This document shows positions 1 to 7,130 of a stretch of 12,724 nucleotides of DNA, in pieces. Positions within the stretch are counted from its first letter, which is position 1, and each line of letters opens with the position of its first letter. A model generated the notes under the pieces. It did not search any database, was not told the origin of the DNA, and was given only the letters and a program-made list of their open reading frames with translations. The position numbers and the translations under genes are program-made. This stretch comes from JBBRLG01 sp038231495 (GTDB taxonomy: Bacteria; Planctomycetota; Planctomycetia; Gemmatales; Gemmataceae), in assembly GCA_038231495.1 (NCBI GenBank), contig JBBRLG010000173.1:1-12724 (forward strand), read 5' to 3'.

Positions 1-1
1 G

Positions 2-1075
2 GCCGGCCTCCGCTACCTCGACGTGGGCGGCGGCCTCGGCGTCGATTACGACGGCTCGCAGACCGACTTCGAGTCGTCGATGAATTACACGTTGCAGGAG
101 TACGCCAACGACGCCGTCTTCCGCATCAAGAGCGTCTGCGACGAGTCCGCGGTGCCGCACCCGACGATCATCTCCGAGTCGGGCCGGGCGGTGGTGGCCT
201 ACCACAGCCTGCTGGTTTTCGACGTGCTGGGCGTGTCGAACTTCGACCGCCACCAGATGCCGCCGGAGGTGCCCGCCGACGCCCCGCAGCAGGTGGCCGA
301 CCTGTTCGCCCTGCACCATGACCTCAAGAAAAAGAACCTGTCCGAAAGCTACCACGACGCCGTGCAGGCCGTGGACGAGGCGCTGAACCTGTTCAACGTC
401 GGCTCGCTGACGATCGAGATGCGTGCCCTGGCCGAGCGCCTCTTCTGGGCGGTGTGCGGCAAGATCCTCAAGTTCGTCCGCGAGTTGGACTACGCCCCGG
501 AGGAACTGCAAGGTCTCGAAACGCTGCTGTCGGACACGTACTTTTGCAACTTCTCGATCTTCCAGTCGATGCCGGACAGCTGGGCGATCAAGCAGTTGTT
601 CCCGATCATGCCGATCCACCGCCTGAACGAGGTGCCGACGCGCCGCGGCGTGCTGGGCGACATCACCTGCGACTCGGACGGCAAGATCGACCAGTTCATC
701 GACCTGCGCGACGTGCGCAACACGTTGCAGTTGCACCCGGTGACGCACGGCGAGCCGTATTATCTCGGCGCGTTCCTGTTGGGCGCGTACCAGGAGATTT
801 TGGGCGATTTGCACAACCTGTTCGGCGACACGAACGCGGTCCACATCAGCCTGGACGACAACGGCGAAGTGAACGTGGACGACGTGATCAAGGGCGACAC
901 GGTGCGCGAGGTGCTGGCGTACGTGCAGTACAACGGCGAGACGCTGCTGGCCCGGCTGCGCAAGGACGTGGAAAAGGCCGTGCGCACGGGTAAAATATCG
1001 CTGGCGGAATCGCGGCAGTTGTTGCGCTTTTATGAAAACGGGTTGGACGGGTATACTTATTTGGAAGAGCCATGA
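2..1075 (+). CDS. speA: Biosynthetic arginine decarboxylase, C-terminal part (5' end beyond window)
   Basis: This PLP-dependent enzyme decarboxylates arginine to agmatine, the first step of the agmatine route to putrescine, in the cytoplasm. The open frame runs in from the left edge, so only about 357 residues are visible; family members are usually about 630-660 aa, so nearly half lies outside. Seen directly: the glycine-rich phosphate-binding loop GGGLGVDYDG near nt 26-55, the segment CNFSIFQSMPDSWAIKQ (about nt 547-597) typical of SpeA, and the active-site motif CDSDGK at nt 668-685. The protein ends in ENGLDGYTYLEEP, a normal SpeA-like end, so there is no C-terminal truncation. Its TGA overlaps the ATG of the next gene (ATGA at 1072-1075), suggesting translational coupling. 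The family call is confident; the missing N-terminal part cannot be judged. Confidence 0.93.
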   Translation, partial: AGLRYLDVGGGLGVDYDGSQTDFESSMNYTLQEYANDAVFRIKSVCDESAVPHPTIISESGRAVVAYHSLLVFDVLGVSNFDRHQMPPEVPADAPQQVADLFALHHDLKKKNLSESYHDAVQAVDEALNLFNVGSLTIEMRALAERLFWAVCGKILKFVRELDYAPEELQGLETLLSDTYFCNFSIFQSMPDSWAIKQLFPIMPIHRLNEVPTRRGVLGDITCDSDGKIDQFIDLRDVRNTLQLHPVTHGEPYYLGAFLLGAYQEILGDLHNLFGDTNAVHISLDDNGEVNVDDVIKGDTVREVLAYVQYNGETLLARLRKDVEKAVRTGKISLAESRQLLRFYENGLDGYTYLEEP

Positions 1076-1710
1076 GATTACGCGACGTACACAGCCTGAG
1101 TTTGGCGACTTCGACGGCCCTTTCGGACTACTATGTGGCGAATTTCATCGCACCGCTGCAAGTCATACGTATTCTCAACGGGGTGGGCGTCCGTTTCATG
1201 CTCGTCGGCCTGCACGGCCTGGGGGGGTGGATGCAAAAGCCACGCACCACGCAGGACGTGGACGTTCTGGTCGCGACCCGCGGGCACAAGAAGGCGGTGA
1301 ACGCCCTGCTCGCGGCATTTCGACACCTGGTTGCGGAAGACCAGGAGGTTGTGACTCGGCTGCGCGACCCGGAAACGGAGTTGGTGCTGATCGACGTGAT
1401 GAAACCGAACCAACCGCTGTTTCGGGAAGCCATCAAGCACGCATATCCGGTAACGTCCGAGGGACAAACTTATAACATTCCGACGCTGGAAGCCGCCCTG
1501 GCGATGAAGTTCGCGCCCTTAATCAACCAGAACCGCTACCAGGCGGATCGCTTTCAAGACGCCCACGACTTCATGCACATCATCAAATCCAATCCCGACA
1601 TCGATCTACGCCAGCTGGCAACGTTTGGCGAGTTGGTCTACAATGGCGGCGGTGCCGAGATCGTGGAAATGGTCCGCAAAGTCCGCGCGGGTGAAAGGCT
1701 GATCTTTTGA
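1072..1710 (+). CDS. Nucleotidyltransferase-fold protein (AbiEii/DUF6036-like)
   Basis: A 212-aa protein of the minimal nucleotidyltransferase superfamily. Seen: the fold's glycine motif LVGLHGLGGW (residues 44-53), the Asp pair in TTQDVDVLV (D62, D64), a third acidic residue in LVLIDVM (D108), and a C-terminal K-x(n)-R..D..D pattern (K146, R160, D163, D166) as in AbiEii-like and DUF6036-like proteins. Such proteins transfer nucleotides to RNA or protein targets; some are toxins of type IV toxin-antitoxin or abortive-infection systems. No antitoxin partner is adjacent, so that role is not supported here. The ATG at 1072 overlaps the speA stop by 4 nt, which favours this start. Relatives often begin close to the IAPLQVIRILN segment, so the in-frame GTG at 1135 is an alternative. 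A strong inverted repeat follows 2 nt after the stop. Confidence 0.75.
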   Translation: MRLRDVHSLSLATSTALSDYYVANFIAPLQVIRILNGVGVRFMLVGLHGLGGWMQKPRTTQDVDVLVATRGHKKAVNALLAAFRHLVAEDQEVVTRLRDPETELVLIDVMKPNQPLFREAIKHAYPVTSEGQTYNIPTLEAALAMKFAPLINQNRYQADRFQDAHDFMHIIKSNPDIDLRQLATFGELVYNGGGAEIVEMVRKVRAGERLIF

Positions 1711-1712
1711 CC

Positions 1713-1763
1713 GCCGCTTGCGGCTTTGCGAGCGGACCGCTCCCTCGCAAAGCCGCAAGCGGC
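1713..1763. repeat. Perfect 20-bp inverted repeat between nucleotidyltransferase gene and pyrD
   Basis: The arms 1713-1732 (gccgcttgcggctttgcgag) and 1744-1763 are perfect reverse complements with an 11-nt loop. The loop contains a smaller dyad (agcgg/ccgct, 1731-1735 and 1737-1741). It starts 2 nt after the upstream stop and ends 36 nt before the pyrD ATG. No T-run follows, so it is not a classical intrinsic terminator. It may be a dispersed palindromic repeat or an mRNA-processing or stabilising hairpin. Confidence 0.7.
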
Positions 1764-1799
1764 TCTGAAAGAACCTGTCGTCCGCGGCGAGAAGATGGA

Positions 1800-2705
1800 A
1801 TGCCCGACCTGTCCGTCACCCTGGGCCGCCTGCGCCTGCCCAACCCGATCCTGGTCGCGTCCGGCACGTTCGGCTACGCGCGGGAGATGGCCGGCGTCGT
1901 CGATTTCGCCAAACTAGGCGGCATCATCCCCAAGACGGTCACGCGCCAACCGCGCGTCGGCAACGCGCCGCCGCGCACCGTCGAAACCGCGTCCGGCATG
2001 CTCAACGCCATCGGCCTCGACAACGACGGCATCGACCATTTCTTGCACCACCACTTGCCGTATTTACGCACGCTGCCCGCCCCCGTCATCGGCAACATCG
2101 CCGGCAAGACCGAGCACGAGTTCGTCGAGATGGCCGCTATGCTGGGTAGTGACTCCGGCCTGGCCGCGCTCGAATTGAACCTGTCGTGTCCCAACGTCAG
2201 CGGCGGCGTCGATTTCGCGACCGACGCCGAGGTCACGCGCCGCGTGGTCAGCGGCGTCCGGGCCGTATGCCCGCTGCCGTTGATCGCGAAGCTGACGCCC
2301 AACGTCACCGACCTGGTGCCGATCGCCCGCGCCGCCGCCGAGGCCGGGGCGGACGCGGTGTCGCTGGTGAACACCTTCGTGGGCCTGGCCATCGACTGGA
2401 AGCGCCGGCGGCCGATCCTGGGTAACGTCACCGGCGGCCTGAGCGGCCCGGCAATCAAGCCGTTGGCCTTGCGGCTGGTGTGGCGCGTCGCCCAAAACGT
2501 CAAGGTCCCGATCGTCGGCGTCGGCGGCATCGCGACCATCGACGACGTGATGGAGTTTCTGGTCGCCGGGGCCAGTGCGGTGCAACTGGGGACGGTCAAC
2601 TTCTACGACCCGACGGCGTCGGTACGCATCGTGGGCCAACTGCCGGAGGCGCTGGCCCACCTCGGCGCGGCGAGCGTGAGCGAAGTGGTCGGCACGTTGC
2701 GGTAG
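1800..2705 (+). CDS. pyrD: Dihydroorotate dehydrogenase, class 1 (probably 1B catalytic subunit)
   Basis: Oxidises dihydroorotate to orotate in de novo pyrimidine synthesis, using FMN. The 301-aa length fits cytosolic class 1 enzymes. Seen: the N-terminal LPNPILVASGTFGYA (residues 13-27), the ETASGMLNAIGLDN segment (62-75), and NLSCPNVSGG with Cys130. Class 1 enzymes use Cys as catalytic base here, whereas membrane-bound class 2 enzymes have Ser. FMN-phosphate segments are GVGGI (240-244) and AVQLGTVNFYDP (260-271). The N-terminus lacks the extension of class 2. Class 1B normally pairs with a PyrK electron-transfer subunit, which is not in the window. The ATG at 1800 fits the family N-terminus and has a GA-rich stretch upstream. 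The frame is open back to a TTG at 1707, but that would translate the palindrome and is unlikely. Confidence 0.93.
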   Translation: MPDLSVTLGRLRLPNPILVASGTFGYAREMAGVVDFAKLGGIIPKTVTRQPRVGNAPPRTVETASGMLNAIGLDNDGIDHFLHHHLPYLRTLPAPVIGNIAGKTEHEFVEMAAMLGSDSGLAALELNLSCPNVSGGVDFATDAEVTRRVVSGVRAVCPLPLIAKLTPNVTDLVPIARAAAEAGADAVSLVNTFVGLAIDWKRRRPILGNVTGGLSGPAIKPLALRLVWRVAQNVKVPIVGVGGIATIDDVMEFLVAGASAVQLGTVNFYDPTASVRIVGQLPEALAHLGAASVSEVVGTLR

Positions 2706-2761
2706 CGGACGCAGCAACCTCTTGGAGCGTTCCTTTTCTATTCGCGTCAAGAGGCGTCGCG

Positions 2762-3640
2762 ATGGCCGACTTCGACATCAGTTTCAAAATCGCCGCGCAC
2801 ACCTCCGGCCGCGAGTTGTGCCAATTGGCCGGTCTTCACTGCGACGTCTGGGAACCGATCGGCGATACGCTGCAAACCACCGAACGCCTTGCCGACCGCG
2901 CCTTCCGCGCTCGACAAAGTGGCGAGGCGTTCGTCATCTATTTTGAAGCGTACACCAGTTGGCGCGCGGACGCCCGCTGGAACATCCTTTCCAAGAGCGC
3001 GCTCCTTTCCGAGCGCGAACAGCTGCCGACGCGCACCCTTGTCTTCATCCTGACGCCGGAGCGCTATCGGGAGCAGCATGGGACGTTCCGTCTGGAAGTG
3101 GCAGGCGAACCGACGCAGCAGGTGTGGTTCCGCGAAATCTGCCTCTGGCGCGAACAACCGCAACCGTGGTGGGAATCCGTGCCCGGTTTGATGGCGTTGT
3201 ACCCGTTGTGCGCTCACCACCGCCCGGCCGCGGAGGCGATCCAGTTCGCAACCCAAACCATCGCCGCGCGGGTGCCGCAGACTTCGGCGCGCGCCGATCT
3301 CCTGGCGGCGCTGAGCATCTTTGGTACACTGGTGTATCCCGATCTGGACGTACGAAATCTCATCGGAGTGGAGCTAATGCGCGAATCGAAGTTCCTGCAA
3401 CAAATTGAGGACGAGGCCGGGACTGCTGCCGAACTCAAACGCGCCCGGCTCGACGTGCTCCAAGCGCTCGAAGTGCGGTTCGGCCCGGAAGCGGCTGCGG
3501 AGTTCGCGGATGCGCTCAACAGCATCACGGACGTGGAGCAACTGTCGGAACTCCATCGGCTGGCGATCAAGAGCCGCGGACTCGCCCCGTTCCGCCGGGC
3601 GTTGTCACGCTTGGCGGGGGCCAATAACCTCCCTTCATAA
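2762..3640 (+). CDS. Rpn-like PD-(D/E)XK nuclease-fold protein with DUF4351-like C-terminus
   Basis: A 292-aa protein resembling the Rpn (recombination-promoting nuclease / putative transposase) and DUF4351 proteins common in planctomycetes and cyanobacteria. Seen: RLADRAFRAR (D45) followed by FVIYFEAYTSW (E62-x-Y64), matching the D...ExQ-type nuclease core with Tyr in place of Gln; a beta strand RTLVFILTPERYR (91-103); and a helical C-terminus LDVLQALEVRFG...ADALNSI (230-255) like DUF4351. Family members are Mg-dependent DNA endonucleases linked to genome rearrangement; the exact role here is inferred. The ATG at 2762 has SD AAGAGG (2749-2754) at 7-nt spacing. The frame is open further upstream, but only as a shadow of pyrD. 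The SD lies in a 7-bp inverted repeat (2718-2724 / 2748-2754). Confidence 0.72.
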   Translation: MADFDISFKIAAHTSGRELCQLAGLHCDVWEPIGDTLQTTERLADRAFRARQSGEAFVIYFEAYTSWRADARWNILSKSALLSEREQLPTRTLVFILTPERYREQHGTFRLEVAGEPTQQVWFREICLWREQPQPWWESVPGLMALYPLCAHHRPAAEAIQFATQTIAARVPQTSARADLLAALSIFGTLVYPDLDVRNLIGVELMRESKFLQQIEDEAGTAAELKRARLDVLQALEVRFGPEAAAEFADALNSITDVEQLSELHRLAIKSRGLAPFRRALSRLAGANNLPS

Positions 3641-3690
3641 ATCAGCGGTTTGGTATCGCGGGACCACTCAGATCAAGGAAAGGAGCGCTC

Positions 3691-4245
3691 ATGTCCACTA
3701 TCGTTGCCGACCTCTTGACCGCGGAGGAATTTCGCCTCGCGCCCGACAACGGACTTCCCGTGGAACTGGTGAAAGGAGTCGTGGTCGAAATGTCGTTGCC
3801 TACCCCGCGCCACGGTCAGATTTGTGCCAAGGCCACAAGGCTTCTGGGGAACTTCGCCGACGAAAACGACTTCGGACACGTCGTCAGTAACGACGCCGCG
3901 GTCATCACGCGCCGCGGGCCGGACACCGTGCGCGGACCGGACGTCGCGTACTACAGTTATCAGCGGGTGCCGCGCGGGCCGCTGCCCATCGGCTACATCG
4001 ACGTGCCGCCCGAACTCGCCGTCGAAGTGCGTTCGCGTTCCGACCGTTGGCCGCTCATCTTGCAAAAAGTCGGCGAGTACCTGAACACCGGCGTGGCGCT
4101 CGTCTGCGTCCTCGACGACGAGACGGCCACCGCTTTCCTTTATTCGATCGAGCGCGCGCCCCGGACCGTAACGAGCGACGGCGAACTCGACCTGTCCGAG
4201 GTGCTGCCGGGTTTTCGCGTGCCGTTGCGCCGGTTCTTCGAGTGA
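3691..4245 (+). CDS. Uma2 family endonuclease-fold protein (DUF820)
   Basis: A 184-aa protein of the Uma2/DUF820 family, a PD-(D/E)XK restriction-endonuclease fold that is highly expanded in cyanobacteria and planctomycetes and whose biological targets are unclear. Seen: TAEEFRLAPD near the N-terminus, ELVKGVVVEM (25-34), TPRHGQIC (38-45), VRGPDVAYYS (80-89, D84), PPELAVEVRSRSDR (106-119, E112) and LQKVGEYLNTGV (124-135, K126). D84, E112 and K126 fit the predicted catalytic set, so the protein looks intact. A strong SD, AAAGGAG at 3679-3685, precedes the ATG by 5 nt. It lies 50 nt after the Rpn-like gene and may be co-transcribed with it. It is the last + gene before a palindrome-rich gap and convergent minus-strand genes. 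Confidence 0.88.
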   Translation: MSTIVADLLTAEEFRLAPDNGLPVELVKGVVVEMSLPTPRHGQICAKATRLLGNFADENDFGHVVSNDAAVITRRGPDTVRGPDVAYYSYQRVPRGPLPIGYIDVPPELAVEVRSRSDRWPLILQKVGEYLNTGVALVCVLDDETATAFLYSIERAPRTVTSDGELDLSEVLPGFRVPLRRFFE

Positions 4246-4292
4246 AACGGCAACGCAAGGGCGGGAACAGGCGGTTAACAGGCAAGCAGGGG

Positions 4293-4580
4293 CGTAACCG
4301 TTCACCGTCATCAACTTCTCCCCCCCTTACGAAGGGGGGGCAGGGGGGGTGAAGAGCGCCAGTGGTTGGTCGGGGCGCGCGCTCCACCCCCCCATAGGCA
4401 TCAAGTTAAGGACGCTCGACCGGAAATTGCTTACCGGGCTTGCCCAGAGTGGCGACGAAAACTGCCTGGCTTCGCCAAACTGACACTCGGGGCCGCTCCG
4501 ACGGCCTTAACTTGATGCCTATGGGGGCGCGCGCTCCACCCCCCTACCCCCCTTCGTAAGGGGGGGAGTGAACGGTTACG
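4293..4580. repeat. Composite nested palindrome (G/C-tract inverted repeat element)
   Basis: Outer arms 4293-4305 (cgtaaccgttcac) and 4568-4580 are perfect reverse complements. Inside, 4319-4351 pairs almost completely with 4537-4567: C7-TTACGAA-G7 against C6-TTCGTAA-G7, followed by a second G/C tract pair. A separate 131-bp element sits asymmetrically next to the right arm. Without it, a single long hairpin with a short loop remains. No coding potential is seen. The homopolymer G/C tracts and the palindrome suggest a dispersed MITE-like repeat; the family is not recognised. Confidence 0.7.
4393..4523. mobile_element. 131-bp non-autonomous TIR element flanked by 21-bp direct repeats
   Basis: The ends cataggcatcaagttaagg (4393-4411) and 4505-4523 are perfect inverted repeats; with the adjacent C5/G5 the match reaches 23 bp (4389-4411 / 4505-4527). 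The element is flanked by perfect 21-bp direct repeats, 4372-4392 and 4524-4544 (gggg-cgcgcgct-cca-cccccc). This looks like a MITE inserted into a pre-existing palindrome, but a 21-bp duplication is longer than the usual 2-14 bp target duplications. No ORF lies inside, and the parent transposon is not identified. Confidence 0.62.
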
Positions 4581-4622
4581 CAGGGGCGTGCCAGATTATC
4601 ACCGTAATCTGGCACGCCTCTG
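4581..4622. terminator. Strong hairpin between convergent genes, likely bidirectional terminator
   Basis: The stem 4586-4598 (gcgtgccagatta) pairs perfectly with 4605-4617 across a 6-nt loop. The pairing continues outward to 4581/4622 with one G-T mismatch, giving an 18-bp stem. On + it is followed by a T-rich stretch (tgtctttcat). It lies between the Uma2 stop (4245, +) and the stop of the minus-strand PG-linker gene (4664), where both transcription units should end. It could also be another dispersed palindrome. Confidence 0.55.
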
Positions 4623-4663
4623 TCTTTCATGACCCACGGAAGCTGAGCGCGGACGACCCGGTG

Positions 4664-5074
4664 TTACTCGTGGAAAATAAGACTCCGCGAATCGAGGTTG
4701 CTGAGCAACATTTCCTCGTCGTCGGTGTACACGCCGACGGCGATGAGGATCGTCCCGTCCTGGGTCGGCTTGTTCGTCGCATCGAGGGTGACGGTACGAG
4801 TCCAGCTTTTCATGTCGCCCGCCACGTCCGCGATCAAATCAATCGGCACCTCGTTGCCGGCCGTGTTGTAATAGAAGACCTTGAGCCGGACGACGTTAGT
4901 GACCGGGCCGGGGCCAGGTCCAGGACCGGGTCCAGGGCCCGGGCCGGGACCGCCGCCGCCTAAATTGCATGACCCACTCACGGTGAAGGTCGTGGTGACG
5001 TTGGCGTCCTTGAGGGGGCTTAAAATTTTTGCCGACAACAAGGCCGTGACGTCCACTTTCGCATCGTACTTCAT
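4664..5074 (-). CDS. Small beta-rich protein with (Pro-Gly)7-Pro linker, third gene of module 1
   Basis: A 136-aa protein of unknown function. Visible parts: an N-terminal half (1-37), a low-complexity linker GGGG(PG)7P (39-57), and a C-terminal beta-rich half (58-136) containing VVRLKVFYYNTAGNEVPI. The eight Pro codons and intervening Gly codons vary (CCC, CCG, CCT; GGC, GGA, GGT), so the repeat is not simple DNA slippage and may be kept by selection on the protein. No signal peptide or membrane helix is seen. The start at 5074 has SD AGGAG 7 nt upstream; the frame is open to 5146, but that extension lies inside the kinase gene. It begins 19 nt after the kinase stop, implying one operon. Residues 62-95 resemble residues 47-84 of the third protein of module 2. 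Confidence 0.72.
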   Translation of the reverse strand: MKYDAKVDVTALLSAKILSPLKDANVTTTFTVSGSCNLGGGGPGPGPGPGPGPGPGPVTNVVRLKVFYYNTAGNEVPIDLIADVAGDMKSWTRTVTLDATNKPTQDGTILIAVGVYTDDEEMLLSNLDSRSLIFHE

Positions 5075-5093
5075 GAAAACACTCCTGGACTCG

Positions 5094-7055
5094 TTAGGGT
5101 TCGGTTTTAACACGCTGCAGGGTAACGTTGCGGAAGGAAGCCGCACTGTTGTAAACGTATAGCCCGATCGGGCCCCGCGTCTGGGGGTCGAAGGTGTAAC
5201 CCTTCATGTCGGGCGAGACCCTTGGGATGTCGCCGGCGCACCGAACGAACTCCTGCGGGGTGACCGCGCCGGCGGGTTCCGCCTTGCCGTTGTCGTCGTC
5301 GTCGATCCAGTACACGGTCAGACCGCGGGGGCTGACGTGAATCTCGAGCGTCCGCCAAATCCCCGGCCCGCCCCGCCAGGGGGGCGGGACATAAAACAGG
5401 CCGTTATCAACCAGTTGCCGGTGGTCGAACGGTTCGAGGCCGGGCTGCGGCGAGAAATAGTGGAAGGTCGTTTGGACCCGGCTCCCCGCCACGCCGTTGG
5501 GGCCGGTTCTTTCGTGAGCTATTTGGCCGATATCGGCAAAGCCGACTACGTAGCAACAGGGCCGCGGCGCCGACGGCTCCGGCCCTCGGTAGTCGAAGTA
5601 AACGCCGACGTAGCCGTCACTGGCGGTGTCCTCGTGCCGGACCTCCGCCCGCAGAATGAAGGCGGGCGGCGGGTCGTGCCACAACTCGACCAAACCCGTC
5701 GACAGCGTGCTGACAAAAAACTCCCGGTCGCCCTCGGTGGAGACCTTGGTTCGTTCTTGCCCTTGCCCCCAGCCGAAGTGGGCCGGCGGCCCCAGAGCGG
5801 ACACCAGGGTGACGAGCTTGCCGTCGTTCAGATCCCGGCGGATTTGATCCTGCGCCCGCTGCGGGTTGGTGACGTAACCGGCGACGCCCCACAACACCAG
5901 GGCCGCCGCCGTCAGCAGACCCACCACGGCGACGGCCCGTCGGCGGCGGACGCCGCGCAGCAGCTGCCGCCGCCAAGACTCGCGCAGTGCTTTCGGCGCT
6001 TGCCCCTGCCGGCAACGCGCCAGGTCGTCGGCCAACTCCGCCGCGGTCGCGTAGCGGTGCACGGGATCCTTCGCCAAACATTGCAGTATAACCGCCTCCA
6101 GCCCGCGGTCGAGTTTCGGCACCAGGGTGCGCGGCGGCAGCGGCGTCTTGTCGCACACCGACTTGGCGTAGTTGCCGCCGAACGGCCGCTGGCCCGTCAG
6201 CATTTCGTACAGGATCACGCCCAATGCCCACACGTCGGTCCGCCGGGTGATCGCCTCGCGGTCGCCGCGAAATTGCTCCGGTGCCATGTAGGGCGGCGTC
6301 CCCAACAGGCCCCCGCTGAGGGACAGCGTTATGTGCCCGGTCGCGGGCTGCCCCGGTCCGAATTCCACCGTCTCCTCCGCGTCGTCGCCGAAGAGTTTGG
6401 CCAGGCCGAAGTCGCTGACGCGCGGCCGGCCCTGCTCGTCCAGCAGGATGTTCGCCGGCTTCAAGTCCCGGTGCAGCACTCCCTGATCGTGCGCGTAATG
6501 CACTGCCCGCGCCACCTGCTCCACCAAAAGTGCCGCCCCCTTCGGGTCGGCCGCGTACCGCGCCAGACTGTCGGCCAGGCTGCCGCCCGCGACCAGTTCC
6601 ATGACGAAATACGGCTGCCCCCGGTTGAACTCGGCCTCGTACACCGGCACCAGGTAGTCGTGCTTCAAGCGGGCCAGCAGCCGCGCCTCCTGCGCGAAGC
6701 GCCGGGCCACGTGCGCCGGGATGTCCGGGCCGCCGCGCATGACCTTCACCGCCACTTCGCGACCCAACTCCTCTTGCCAGGCGCGATAAACCACGCCCAT
6801 GCCGCCCTTGCCCAGCTCGCCGCGCATCGCGTAACCGGGGATCGCCGGCGGCGCGTCCGGGCCGGCGTAGTGCCCGGTGATGGTGTCCCCTGCCGAGAAC
6901 ACCTCGAACTGCCGTAACAACTCGGTACGCCGGCGCAGCTCGGCCAGGCCTTCCGGCCAGTCGGGGCAGAGTTCGTCCGGCGTGACGGGCCGGCCGGTCC
7001 GCCAGGCGGACTCCCATTCCATCAACAGGTCATCGACCCGGTGCAAATCAAGCAT
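5094..7055 (-). CDS. Transmembrane Ser/Thr protein kinase with extracytoplasmic beta-rich sensor domain (module 1)
   Basis: A 653-aa Hanks-type kinase. Domains: N-terminal region 1-70 of unknown role; kinase 75-345 with P-loop GKGGMGVVY (82-90), K104 in VAVKVM, alpha-C E123, HRDLKPAN (195-202), DFG (215-217) and APE (258-260), so all catalytic residues are present and it is an RD kinase; a basic stretch 367-373 then one membrane helix (about 374-394); and a C-terminal domain 395-653, beta-rich with a DDDDNGK acidic loop (585-591), resembling DUF1080/LamG-like jelly-roll domains. Expected topology is kinase in the cytoplasm and sensor outside. It is downstream of an ECF sigma gene (63-nt spacer) and 19 nt before the small gene. 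The SD before the ATG at 7055 is weak. Unlike the kinase of module 2, it has no N-terminal ZAS motif. Substrate and ligand are unknown. Confidence 0.9.
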   Translation of the reverse strand: MLDLHRVDDLLMEWESAWRTGRPVTPDELCPDWPEGLAELRRRTELLRQFEVFSAGDTITGHYAGPDAPPAIPGYAMRGELGKGGMGVVYRAWQEELGREVAVKVMRGGPDIPAHVARRFAQEARLLARLKHDYLVPVYEAEFNRGQPYFVMELVAGGSLADSLARYAADPKGAALLVEQVARAVHYAHDQGVLHRDLKPANILLDEQGRPRVSDFGLAKLFGDDAEETVEFGPGQPATGHITLSLSGGLLGTPPYMAPEQFRGDREAITRRTDVWALGVILYEMLTGQRPFGGNYAKSVCDKTPLPPRTLVPKLDRGLEAVILQCLAKDPVHRYATAAELADDLARCRQGQAPKALRESWRRQLLRGVRRRRAVAVVGLLTAAALVLWGVAGYVTNPQRAQDQIRRDLNDGKLVTLVSALGPPAHFGWGQGQERTKVSTEGDREFFVSTLSTGLVELWHDPPPAFILRAEVRHEDTASDGYVGVYFDYRGPEPSAPRPCCYVVGFADIGQIAHERTGPNGVAGSRVQTTFHYFSPQPGLEPFDHRQLVDNGLFYVPPPWRGGPGIWRTLEIHVSPRGLTVYWIDDDDNGKAEPAGAVTPQEFVRCAGDIPRVSPDMKGYTFDPQTRGPIGLYVYNSAASFRNVTLQRVKTEP

Positions 7056-7109
7056 AGGAATTCTCGCAAGACGGCGTTGCTCCCTACCCGTAAGAACGGA
7101 AGCCGGGAC

Positions 7110-7130
7110 GGCAACGGCTCAACCGTTGCC
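7110..7130 (+). terminator. Terminator-like hairpin on + strand, antisense to the sigma-gene end
   Basis: The 8-bp perfect stem ggcaacgg (7110-7117) / ccgttgcc (7123-7130) with a 5-nt loop is followed on + by atttttttcg (7131-7140), the layout of an intrinsic terminator. It overlaps the 3' end and TGA of the minus-strand sigma gene, so it would stop antisense transcripts. In the sense mRNA it is a stem over the sigma stop codon, preceded by an A7 run. Confidence 0.45.

Noticed and set aside
454..993. 179-aa + frame inside speA
   Set aside because: Arg-rich alternate-frame shadow of a clearly recognised enzyme.
1072..1710. Type IV toxin-antitoxin (AbiE) system
   Set aside because: The nucleotidyltransferase fold is visible but no antitoxin gene lies next to it; the flanking genes are speA and pyrD.
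1707..1799. N-terminal extension of pyrD from TTG 1707
   Set aside because: Would translate the 20-bp palindrome; the ATG at 1800 fits the family N-terminus.
2064..2750. 228-aa minus ORF over pyrD
   Set aside because: Arg/His/Asp-rich antisense shadow; pyrD motifs are intact on +.
4881..5162. + strand ORF with a long Gly-Pro repeat
   Set aside because: Palindromic coding property of Pro/Gly codons; the minus frame has the SD, operon spacing and a more protein-like sequence.
5337..6917. Long + strand ORF (526 aa) opposite the module-1 kinase
   Set aside because: Composition is Arg/Pro/Gln/Val-rich and fits the antisense of a high-GC kinase gene; the minus frame has all kinase motifs.
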